Shown here in pieces: positions 1 to 12,234 of a stretch of 64,000 bases of DNA. Numbering within the stretch: the stretch's first letter is position 1; each line of letters begins with the position of its first letter. Both the position numbers and the translations under genes were made by a program. Under the pieces are notes generated by a model. The model was not told where the DNA came from, ran no database searches, and was given only the letters and a program-made list of their open reading frames with translations. Location: positions 34,360,145 through 34,424,144 of the forward strand of contig CM076266.1 of NCBI GenBank assembly GCA_038380795.1, in the 5' to 3' direction. Origin of the DNA: Pyrocephalus nanus. Its lineage: Eukaryota > Chordata > Aves > Passeriformes > Tyrannidae.

Positions 1-3000
1 AGTAATTAAGAGATGTTCATTAGGCCTCTCTCCTGTCAAACTGGAGACAGTTAAGGAGTGCTATTCCTGTCATCTGAAAACATATATGGATAAATTCCCA
101 TTTGTGCACCTGAGTCCAATAGTGAAGCTTGACTATGTGACATTAGCAGAAGGCTGGTGCTGAGCAGTGCTGGTGGCTCTGTGGTAGAGTGGTTGCCCTG
201 CACTTGGTTTCTTCCTCCCAGAGGGCTCTGCCGTCCAATCCTTAGAGGGCTCTTCTTCATTTAACAAAAATGCACTGTGAAATTACTGCTGCCTGCCAGA
301 CCTGCTACCTGCTGTAAACATTGCTATGTTGCTTATGGATGACATCCAGGAAAGGATTAACTTTTACATTCATGACCAAGTTTTTTAAACTGCCATAGCA
401 AGCTTAACTGATAAGAAGTTCAGCCAGAGAGACACCACACAAAAGGAAATTCTGGAACAGTTTGTCAAGAAAAGGTTTATGTGCTGACCACTTTACCCCC
501 TTATTCTTTGTACTCCATCAATATTGACATTATCTTTCATTTGCACAGTTTGGAGAGAGAGCAAATGTCACATACATAAAGTAAATCTTCAACAATGTGT
601 AAAATGAAGGAGCAGCATATATCTCCATTGTTTTAATTTTGTAGACAACAGGGCTGATTGCTAGCATTACTGCGGACTGTGTGTCCAGCAAATCAGAACG
701 CATAAAAATATGTCTTCTCCAGAGATATCTGATGGCTATCTCAATTTAAAGCAGGTTTTTCAAATGCGGGAAAGAAAGAATATAATAGAGGTGATTTTTG
801 ACAAAATGATAGCTAGCTGCACAGTGACATGTTCATGAGAATTAATGCCAAATCTTCCATAAAATCCTCTCAGAGAAATGAGGTAAAACATTCTATTCAG
901 TGTGCTGCTTCTATTATTTCAGAACTCTGAAAATGCTGACACAGGATTTAATTATCCAGGTATGCATGCGCAGATAATAATTTTTATTTTATTTCAAAAT
1001 TGGTTTAGTTTTAATTTAACTATGTCTTGGTAATATACTCGGTGTGATCCTTCCTTGCAAGAAAATAAAATAAATATTTGAATAATTTTATTTTCATTAA
1101 AAATGTATACTCTTTTTAGCTATTTGTATTAGTATTTTTCATCTCAGACTCCAAACATTTAATTATGTAATGAAAAAAGTCATGGAACCTAAATTCCAGG
1201 CTGATCCTCCAGCTGTGATACACCTCCCACTGGGAGTATGAGATAATCAACATCAGAAATGTGTAAAACTTTCAGGAAACACTGGTTACCTCAGAAAGTT
1301 TAAAATATAGTTTGGATTTTATGTGCTTATTGAGGCAGTCTCATTTTAGTCTAGGAAAGATATTATAGTCTCTTTACACTGAAGAGATGGTGCTTTGTTT
1401 TAAAATGACAGGAACAGTTCTGCAATGCTATTTGTATTATTATAGGAACAGGTATAGTATGGACAAGTAATAAAAACAAATTCTTCACTCCACGGGCTTC
1501 TGTAGGCAACTGCCAGATTTTACAGAAATGTATTTTTAATAAGAAATTATTTTGAGTCATTGATGCCTTTATTTTTACATCAGTTTATATTGGTTTTTTT
1601 CACTTGTATTAGCATTTAAGAAGTATATGTAAACTGTCTTACCTTTTGAGTTTCAGCTTCCTTGGCCATGATTGTCCAAACTTATGAAGAAAGCAAGTCC
1701 TGGACAGTTCTACCTTAATGATTGCTGGAAAGTACAACATTCAGTTAAACACTTCCAGGCTAAGAACATGGCTACATTATGTATGCCAGATTAACATTTT
1801 GATTCCTATATCCACCATTAAAAGCCTGCACCCTGCAAACCAGATTGTAACACATACGCAGGAGTTAAATGCATTTTTTATTTTAAACTGAGCCAATTTG
1901 GTTTTTAAAACCCACTGATGGTTTGACAGTTCTTGCAGTTCAGTGTAATATCTGACCACTCTCTCTGCCAGAAGTGCACAGAGTTAATTAATGACTTCAC
2001 CTCTCTGTGAGTGGTAAATACCCATGTGTGAATACTGGGGGCTAAGTAACATCACACATAGTGCTGAGAGTAGATGAGAGCAGGGTTTTAATGTTAAAGT
2101 TAGCTTGGTCATTTCAGGCAATCAGGAATGCAGATGGGTTGAAACTGTATTGAAATGTTGTTATCTGCTTATGAAGTTCAAATCATTTTGCCAGGAGATG
2201 AAAGTAACTGGTAAATCCTTCTGGTATGAAAGAAGAGATGCTACCCTTTTCAACCTCCACTGTCTCCAATGAAAGCATGCTCTTCAAGTATGTATAAGGC
2301 ATGCTCTTTATTAGTAGTATGATCAAAATCTCTTTAATGCTGATTAGTTTCTGTTCTCTTGTCCAGATGTTTTTAAGACCATAATGAACCTCAAAGTATG
2401 ATTTATGTAAATGTATTGGATTGAAAAGACTTAGTGTTCATAGGACTTTACAATACATTCAATAAAAAGCGAGTCAACATGTGCAAGTCATTATTTGTAG
2501 TGTTCTCGAATGATCCATGAAATCCCTTCACTGTATCCGTAGGAGAAGCGTGGTCACTATCTTAAGAGTTGCAGTCTATAGAGAAAAGCTTGACATCTGT
2601 TATCCATTAAAGTCAAAGTACAGAGGGCAACTGGAACTGTATGCATAAGGGGTAAAGATTTCAGTTTGACAACACTCTTACCAAAAGATACTGAAATATT
2701 TGCTTCAAGGGTCTGGAGTTTGGAGTGTATATGATTAGTGTTGTATTATTTGTATTAAAAAAAAAATCCACAAAATTTTTTATTAGGTATTAGTTTAGCT
2801 CTTGTGTGAGACTAATCTTTTGACAGAATAAAGCAGAGAGAACAGAAAAACAAATGAACAAACCAAACTCTGAAACCAAAACCAGCTTTACGTTAATAAC
2901 AAGACTTTTTTGAAAACTTCTTGTGCATTTTTCTTTCTTTCTACTTTCTTTTTAAAGGTTTATTGACAAATTGATAATCCTTGCTTACGTGAATTCCCCA

Positions 3001-4953
3001 TACTTCTTGTATTTAAGTAGATTTGGGTGTCACCTAATTTCAAAATGGAATAGCATAAATAAAAGAATAGGCTATTTCTCTGGATTGCCAATTTCTATCT
3101 GTACAACTAAATTAACAACATTTGTCAGCAGTCTTCACTTCTTAAAATATCTATGAATTTTAATTATATGTATGATTTCATCTTTGCAGTCTTCTGCAAT
3201 TAAGATATTATTTAAATATTTTGGATCTCATTCCAAAGTGTTTAATTTTTTTTTTTTCTAGTCAGAGAGTAAAATTATCTATTTCAGTGCCTTTAATCGG
3301 TGTCAACAAGTCCACTAGGTTGCTTTTTAGGAAACAAAGGAGTAAGTTTTTCCCTTTTCTAAACAATAGGAAAATCATTGTTTGAGAGAAAAGCTGGTGA
3401 ATAAGCCAGATTTTCTGCTAGATGGAATAATTGATTTATTCAGTGATGAAAAAGTGCAATCTCAAGTAAAATTGTTTCAGACAGTTACTACGATAAAAAA
3501 ACTTCAGTTTTTTTTAATGATCCAATAATGACTGGTTTTTATTCTAGCTTCAGACACCCAAGAAATATATTTATAAACCACTAAACTAGTTGCAGCTTTT
3601 TTTTTTCTTTTTGGTGCTGACACAAGACAGAAGTTTTTTAAATTGTGATGGACTAATTCCAAATCCCCTTTACAACATTTGTTCCTTCTCATAAAATGTT
3701 TTGCTCAGTTATTGTTTGAAACACCTGTTATTTTGTTTTTTAAAATAATTTAAATTATCAACTGAGAGCTTAATTTAAAGAAAAATAAATAGGTGTTCCA
3801 AAATGGTAGCATATTCCTGTGTGGGTTTTCAAGGAAACATGATCTTTGCGAAAGCAAATTATCCTGCTGTATCTGATATTCAATATCAAATACTTCTGAT
3901 TTCTTAATATTATTATCCATGAAAGTTCTTTATAGAAAAATGTCTGTACAGTCACAGGTGAAGGTTGTTAATAATATTGATATCTTCTTGGTCAGAAAAA
4001 TCATTCTGGCATGCATGAGATACATATTGATATAGAATCATCAAAGAATATACTCAGTACTTTGAGAAATACTCAAAATGGAAGTGAAAATGTGACAACT
4101 TTTGTTTGTGAAACTCAGGAACATACAGGAAAGGTTTGGGGGAGGGTTTTTATTTTTTTAGATTAATGGCAATGTTAATGTTTTCTCAAAATGGAGTTCC
4201 TGTATTTTACATTTGTCAGTGAACACAATAGTGAGCAGCATTTTTGACTCTGCCACTCTGTGAAATTCCTTCCCTGAACAGTGAAGATAAAAATGTGATG
4301 CAAATATCTTCTGTCATACAAATGTATGCAATTTTTAAGTCTGTGATCAAAAGCTTCCATCAAAAATAGAAAATTGTTCTTTAGTCTTTGTTTTCATGCC
4401 TACTAAATGCTTGCAGCAGTAGGCTTTGTGCAGATTGCTTTCTAGGAGATTTCTTTGTCTTGTTCCATGTCCTTTTGGTGTCTGTTTTTTTTATTTAACT
4501 TTTATTCTTGAAACAGCTGTCTCCTCACATGTACTAGATAACCCTCATAATCTTTGCTTCTTAAAATCTCTCCATAAAGCCTTGTTCTCTTAAATAGCCT
4601 TCCAGATTTTTTCCCACTGTATGCTTACAGCAGCACACCTACTTCGCATTTTCCTAATATTCTCACATGGCAGCATAAGTCCTACAAAGAATTGTAAACA
4701 AGCTCGGTAGTATAAACTAAGTTGTGTGACTTAGGGTCTAAACCTGCTAGAACAGTGGTTTCTCTTTTTTTCTGTGATGCTGCAGACAGACATATCTAAA
4801 GTATTAGCATTTTGATAATATTGATTGTATCATGTATACATGCACGGAAAGTCTGTGAGTAAAAAGGCTGTCTTTTCTGAGCCTTTGAAGTGTTTATTCA
4901 GACTTCATACTATTTGAGAGTAGGTACAGTTGCAGACTTTGTGTTTCAGCAAC

Positions 4954-5098
4954 TGAGATTAGCTCAGTGGGTTAGAGCATGGTGCTGATAATGCCAAGGT
5001 CATGGGTTGGATACCTGTATGGGCCATTCACATAAGAGTTGGACTCGATGTTCCTTGTGGGTCGCTACGAACTGAGAATATTCTGTGATTCTGTGATC
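4954..5098 (+). mobile_element. tRNA-Ile/CR1 composite SINE (TguSINE1-like)
   Basis: The 5' part (4954-5026) can be aligned by eye to tRNA-Ile. It has an A box TAGCTCAGTGG at 4960-4970, a GAT anticodon-like triplet in the loop region, and a B box GGTTGGATACC at 5005-5015 with one change from the usual GGTTCGA form. After GGGCCA come a short linker and a CR1-like 3' tail (about 5037-5096) that reads GTTGGACTCGATG and later ends in two copies of TTCTGTGAT. Such a tRNA head plus CR1 tail suggests mobilisation by CR1 machinery. From memory this is the architecture of TguSINE1 of songbirds. It is complete or nearly so and moderately diverged. I could not see clear target-site duplications. It is a retroposon, not a functional tRNA gene. 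Confidence 0.85.
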
Positions 5099-7644
5099 CA
5101 TGAGAAACCTGTCTGTTGCCTACCATCTCTCAACAAACAAACAAAAAAGAAAACCTTACAGAAAGTTTGACACATTTGTGTCAAGAAGCTTAGAGTCCAG
5201 TGAGTATGTGCCTTAAAATAAGCAAGGATATCCCTCTCTCATCAAGAGCTGAAGTGATGCACCACCTCCAGAGCACTGGGAATAAAAGACAAATTTGTTC
5301 AACCCCCAGTATAGAAAGAGGCTGATGTTGCAAGCTGCACTATACCTGTGTGATAGTTTTGCTGTCAGAATGGTTTACAGTATCATAGTCTATATTTCAG
5401 TCTAAAAATTCCAGAAATAAATGTTGTGGGTATTATTACTACTGCTATTATAGCAATTTGAAACTTTTCCTAGGCATGGTTAAAAGGTCAGGGGTATTCA
5501 AATGCAGAAAGATTAATTCTTGCTGTCATATGAGTGGATAGGAGCGCTCAAAGTAAAAGAGAGAGTTAAACTGGCAAGCTGATTCGCGAATGTAAAACCA
5601 GGCAAAAATATAGTTATTCAAAACAAAAATAAATGGTATTTTCTTCATGCAGGTAAACAATTTAATATTTCACAGAGTAAGAAGTGAGGTGTGACCTTGA
5701 CAGACAGACTCACAAATGGAGCTGCTGTATACTATTGCTGTCACGTTTTATGACAGAGGTTTTAGCAATATACAGCACACATTCAAAATGTTAGAAGAGG
5801 AGGTGAAAATCACTGTTATTAAAAGCTGTCTTCTTTGCACAACAAACTGCACTAGGGAGGCAGTAAAGATTCTTTTGTAATACTAAAACATCATATTGTG
5901 TGCATGCACATGTGTATACGTTTAACTGTGTATAAAATAATGCAGCATCCTAGATTGTGCAGCTGGAGTGGGCATTCTTAAAACAAATGATTTGATGCTA
6001 AGAACTTCTTTGCCATAGGGATTTATCAAAGTGAAATCAGAGCTAATCAATTTTTCTGTGAACATCTCTATGGGATTTATATCCAGAATTCATAATAGTA
6101 ATTGCAAACCAAACCTGGGGCTTTTCACCTTAAATTTCATAGAATTGATTTGGTCTGGCAGATCTGGATTTCAATCCAGTCATATTTGAAGGGAGGGAGA
6201 ATGAACAGAGAAAATGATGAAGGGTTTTCAGTTTTCAGTCCCCTCTTAGTGCCATGGCACCCAAGAACGTTCTTGGTTATGTGATTTAAGGGTGATAATG
6301 CAACTCTTCTTAACATATGGTGAAAAAAATCTCTGACCCAAAGCATCTCAGTACTCCTATAACTTTATTATTGTGGAGGTCTGTTCCAAAAATGTAAGAG
6401 ACCTTTAGTATAACTGCGATAACTGATGAAAATAGTTTTCAAAAATCTCATTGATCCTCTAGATATTTTGGTCTGGAGGAGATGTTGCATTACAAACCAT
6501 AATTTTTGTCTCAAATTCTGTAATCGAAATTTGCAAGATTTTATTATCATTATCTGATCTACACTAATGAAGGATTTTTTGCAGAAATTGGCATATGGCT
6601 CATGGAAGCCAAATTATGTTCCACATGTGCAAAGTGATAAAATTATTTCCAAAACAGACAAGTATATTGCCCAGTAATTAATGAATTTGTAAGATATCTG
6701 CACAATAGGTTAAACTGTTGGCTGTCCAATACAATATTCCAGATTCAAATCTGTCTACTTCATACATAAAGCTGTGGTTCATACAACGCAGTACATAAGT
6801 CATCACCCTACATTTTCTTTCTCCTAGTGGAGAGGCAGTTGGTATCAAAGGATCATCTGTGCATGAAGCTCAAGCCCGTCAGACATTGGTCCTAGCAGAA
6901 CCCTTGTGTAAACAACATGAACAGAAACATGGACAAAAAAGTGCAATTCTGGAATACTGGGTAAATTGAGTGAGAATTTTGCAAATTTGACAGGTGATTT
7001 AACAGCAGCTGCTGATACTGGTGATACAAGCCAGTGCAGCGCTAGACTGGTCATAAAGCAGCAGCCTGTGAATTATTGAGCTGTTAGACTGGGGAAAAAG
7101 AAGAGAATTGGAAAGGAAAAAGCATTAAAGGCCTTAAAGTTCAAAGGGAAAAAAAAGCAATGTATATATAGACAAGATTAATGGAATTTTTTTCAAAGGT
7201 TGAGTAGATAAACTTTTGAGCTAGATATGTTTCCAGTTAATATGAACATTCCTGAGGTATTTTTCATAATTTCCAAACTCATTTGATTTACTGTACCTGG
7301 TACAAATGGAAGCTTGAAAGAGCAAAAAAATTTTTACCATTTGTTCCCCTCCATCATGCATGCAGATTGGTTTTCTTATTGTATAGATGCTGGCATTATT
7401 TATTTTCTTTTTTTAGAAAAAAACATCGTTGAAGTATTTGTTTTGGAAAAAAACACATGTAAAGAACTGCATGGACTTTGCTAACAGGTATGAGAAATTA
7501 TATTTAAGAAAAGTTTGGTCACAGTTTAGGCCTAAGGATATTGTCATCCTCCCTTAAATTTAACTGGTTAGTTCCAGTAATTATAATCTGAAATACAAGA
7601 ATATATCAAAAGATAAAAATACATTATTTTTATGGAAGGGATCT

Positions 7645-7680
7645 ATTGCAAAATCCCATTTTTAGATTGCAAAATCCCAT
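7645..7680. repeat. Short tandem duplication, 21-bp period
   Basis: The 15-mer ATTGCAAAATCCCAT occurs at 7645-7659 and again at 7666-7680. The second copy is followed by a small inverted repeat (CATATC-ATA-GATATG). It looks like a local replication-slippage duplication in intronic DNA. Confidence 0.85.
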
Positions 7681-10268
7681 ATCATAGATATGATGTTGCA
7701 AGAACACTTTATCGTCTTCCATTTTTGGTGCTACTTAATGAAAAATTCTCTTTTGTGGTCTTAATCTGCATTTGAAAAAACAAGCAGAGTGACCAAGACT
7801 ATTGCAAATGCAGCCTATAGTGGTTGAGGAGTGCAATCACTCTTAGTGATTGCTTTGGAGAGAAGTTGATTATGTCATGTCTTGGATCAGTATTACCAGA
7901 GGCAAACTTAGCAGAATCCCTGCAGTAACCTATCATACTACATCAGCAAAAGTGAGGTCATACGAAATACTTGTCTACTTCTAATGATTACTGTTAAGAA
8001 TTAAGGAATTGTTTAGGTCGTGAAATGCATTCAGAGGATAACTTGGCAGTCAGAGATATGATGTAATCAACTCACAAGACACTTTCACCTCTGCAATGGA
8101 ATGAGTAGCCTTGTATTTTTATTTATAAACTGTGTGTCTGAGGATAATATTCTAGTTGTGTGTGCGCTATATAGACTAGCAAGAATAATTTCAGAAATAT
8201 TTTTTAAAAACACTGATTATCCCAATATTTTGCTAAAACTTGCTCTTTTTCGGATTTCAATTGTTATATGACATTTTCTCAGTATCCCCATAGAGCAAAG
8301 AGAAGAGCTTTGTTAGACTCATTTGCCACTGTGGCAGTTGCATATTTGGACTGATTAAAAGTACTAATAAATTTAGATGAAAGAATTGATAAACAGCTAC
8401 CCATCTGCAGATTTCTTGGCAGTAGGCACAGATAGGTTATATCTGCAATTCCCTTGTCCACATTGTCTATCCTTATTAATTCTGTCCTATCTGTTGACAT
8501 TTGAAACAGCTGTTACAGCCTGAAGTCACAAAAAGAAAGATGTTACCAAGCATGGATGCTTTCCAGTCCAATCATATTTATTTTTGTAGAATTAACGAAA
8601 ATCTTAAGTCTGCAGAGAGATCATTGATCAGTTGGCTAACTTGAGATTAACGTGTTAGAAAAACCTGCTTGCTAGCCCTCAAGTTCATGCACTGAATGAT
8701 TTAAAGCTCTGACTGTTTCCTCAGAGGGAAAAGTTCCATTCACAAGCTTACAATGAAGCTAGCAATGTACTATTTAAAGGAAGTAATTGGAAGGTTGAAA
8801 TCAGTATTCCAAATTTTCCCAAAGCTGGGTGAGTTCTCTGAGATTCCACCTAGGGCAGCTTGTTAGAAGGAATTCCATGTACAGTGACAACTTTACCTAA
8901 TATGGGGCTGGGATGTCAGTTATTGTGGTCTGTGTCTTTTGATCGTGAAAGAGTAAAGTCTAGAAAGTATTTCAGTCCAGATCATCTTTTCTGGCATTAC
9001 TAAGTCCCATTTAAGTGGTTACTGCCTCATGAAGACAAAGAAGATTACATGTTGAAGTGGACAGTAAATGAATTTTAAGTGGCTGGTTGCTTACATTATA
9101 TGAGGATTTTTTATTGGCTTTTCCCATTAGTAGGAAAGTAGACATAACATAAAAGGACACACAAAAATATACAAAAAATGTTGGGGGAAAAGACCCAACA
9201 CCTAGAATTCTTTTCTTTAAAAAAAAAAAAAATTAAAATTAAAGTTACAAGGAATGACAAGTAAATATGTAGCCATGCTAGTTGTTTACTGAAAGAGTTC
9301 CATTTTGACTTTTCTACCTTTACTTTGTTTCAAGCTGCCTTTGCAAATACAATGGAAGGTTAGAAACTCAAAACAATATTCAAAATACACCCCTAGAAGG
9401 TGAAGGGCTTAAGAGGCACTTATATCTTCGAGTTCTGCTTAGATTATAAAGGACTTTATGCTTTGCCTTCGTAGATAGTAGCAGCTCTACCTAAATGAAA
9501 TTTTAGACTCACCATGTAAAATTGGAAAGTCTATTCTTCTTTGTACTGTATTTCTAAGAGTTCTTTTAACATCTCAAAGTTGAATCTTTGACTGCATGCT
9601 GTAGCATTTGATATGTTGAAATATAATGTCTACGCTACTTTATCAATGAGTGTAAACTAGGGATAGAGGAGTAAAGGGTTTTGTTTTCATGTGAATTGAG
9701 TCACTGCTTACCTGCTGAAACTTCACCTGAATTTCTTAGAAAAAATGTCTGAAAGTTATATGAACAAGTTCTTAAACATGGTTTTAGAGCACTGCTTGTC
9801 ACCTCTGAGTTGTGATGTTTATGACTGACTTATGGACTCTATTCCTGCAACATTTTAGTGATGATAAAAAGCACATTTTCCACACTGAATGAGTTGTCAT
9901 GTGTACCCTGATCTTCAGCTATTTTGTCAGCACAATTCATTTTAGGAGTAGTGAATATTCAAGTAGTGTTGTGGAAGTGAAAGATGGAAGTGTCTTCTGT
10001 TCTATATGTGCGTGAACAATGCACAGCCTTTCTAAAAACCTTCTACTATTACCTGTACTTACAAGATATCAGATATCTGTGTGCTATATGGTAAAAAGAC
10101 TTGGGAAGCGCAGTGTGCAGGAGCTTTCAGGGAAAACTGATGGAAGGCTTATTTTGCAGTGAAGCTGGATTTCTCTGAAAATTTTGAAAAACTTAATTGC
10201 AATTTTTTTATTATATTCTACATATTAAGCAGGAGTAAGCAAGAGGAGGTAAAATAAACTCCACATAT

Positions 10269-10304
10269 AAAAAAACAAACAAAACAACAACAACAACAAA
10301 ACAC
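10269..10304. repeat. A/C-rich simple repeat (CAA/CAAA)n
   Basis: An A run is followed by CAAA and then about five CAA triplets in intronic sequence. It is low-complexity DNA with no coding potential. Confidence 0.85.
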
Positions 10305-12205
10305 TTAAAAAACAGTCCTCCAGCAATCCTCCAGACCTCACATAGAATTATTCTGAAATTTTTTTTTAATTGTATTATCGAGTTGCTACTGTTTTCCCCT
10401 GTTCTCTGTGTGTTCTGCTCCTTAGTAGAGTTTTGAACTAGAAAGCTTGAGATAAGATCTGATGGCATTATAGAAAGGCTAAAAATACGATTTTTTTATG
10501 AAGAAAAAGTGGATTTTAAAGAAAAGTCATGGTGCTAAGCTGAGTGAAGGCGTGACTGTGGAGTGATGATTTGGTTGTTGCAATTGTGTGATACTTCAAG
10601 CTTACATGCTCATTAACAAATAATATATGCCTAAAGGCTGCTGAGGCAGTCAAGCTATGTCTATTCATTTGGACACTGTGTAAACGTGAATATGAAAAAT
10701 ACCTTCAGTTATTCATGAAATAGTACAAATGAGGGCAGTTTTCAAATATCTGGATTTGTATTCATGCTTTCATGGACTCATTCGCACATTTTTCTCTGTT
10801 ATAGTGTACATGGGAGAGAGATATGACAGAATGAAAAATAAGGAACCAGCACATAGTATATTACTCTTCTAAAGAGAACTTTTATTTTCTCTCATTCTCT
10901 TTTCTAAGAGCTAATGCTGGGTCTGAATGATGTCAGATCTAGTGATGTCTGAATAACTGTCATGTACAAGAAAGGAAAAAGTTTAACAGACAGAGATGGG
11001 CTATGATCTTATAAGCTGTGTAGTATTCCCAGCCATTTTTAGGAGCAAATGTGAAACCACCTTTGTTGCTACTGTGTTATTTTGTTAGGGAAAGAACTGC
11101 ATACAAAGAAAAATGTGGCCCTTGTAGGGAATGACAATGTGGGTTTACCATAGAAATTATTAAAAACCCTTTATTATGCTCATTAATACCCTCACTTACT
11201 GAAAAAAAAAGATTTGAAAAGACTGACCATTACAGAACTAGCACATTATTTGCCATTATTATCAGCCTTACTTCTGTTGCATCGGACTGTTTTCTTCAAA
11301 TATCCTCCCATGACATTTCTTCTGAACAGGTTGTAGATTTATAACTAGTTGCCTAAGAATCACACCATTTCCAATGTAGTTACCTTAACTCAACATGACA
11401 GTACTTTTGTCTTTGCAAGTACCAGGCAAAGCCATCCAACGAATTAACTATGTCACTATGAGTGTTAATGTGTGTCACTTTTAGTTTTTCAGACAATATA
11501 GGCCTTTAATATTAGCCTTACAAGAGGATATATAAGAAAAAACCAAAGCATAGCAAGTAGTAAATACCTCATTTAGATCCTGCAAATGTTTACTATAGCT
11601 AGTCTTGTGGTGCTACTTTTATGCTAATTTTCATTAATATGCAGATAATTTCTTCTACTGTCACTGCAAACTAAGAGCAGTCATTTCCTTATTAAGGCCT
11701 ATTTTGCTAGCTTTGTGTCCTAAAATGCAAACCCATCATTGCTTTGTTTGTAATGGGTTAAATCAAATAATATATTTTATTCTATAAGTTTTTAAACTAG
11801 GAGTGATATATATGAACAGTGTCACTATGAAATACTTTTTTGATTTTCACTGTTCTCTTGTGTGCAAAAGACTTTACATAATTCACGAGAAAAGCTTTGG
11901 GCTAGAAAAACATCACTTCTTGCATTTTGCTTCTGTGGAGAGCTTGCCTGACAAAATTATTGATAGATAAATATCCCAAACAGCAATGCACTGATAACTC
12001 TCTTCTGAGTATGTGTGGATTGAACCAGGGAGAACTTCTGGAACAGACAAAAAGAGATGTTTCAGACCCTTTTGACAAAGAGAAAATTTCACGAGAGGGA
12101 ACTCATTAAATTGCCGAAGTAGACAAGTTTCTGTTGGTCTTTGCCTAATTCCAGGACCATTTATCCAGCCTCACAGTGGTTTACTAAATATGTTGCTTCT
12201 GTCAG

Positions 12206-12234
12206 CTAATGTAATTAGACTAATGATTCAATTG
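12206..12234. promoter_or_regulatory. Candidate homeodomain-motif cluster in intron
   Basis: Within about 30 bases there are several TAAT/ATTA cores (CTAATG, TAATTAG, CTAATGATT) next to CAATTG. Homeodomain proteins bind TAAT cores, so a regulatory role is possible. AT-rich introns produce such motifs by chance, and conservation could not be tested here. Confidence 0.15.

Noticed and set aside
4954..5026. tRNA-Ile gene
   Set aside because: Boxes A and B are present, but the B box and stem bases are altered and a CR1-type tail follows directly. It is the head of a SINE, not a functional tRNA.
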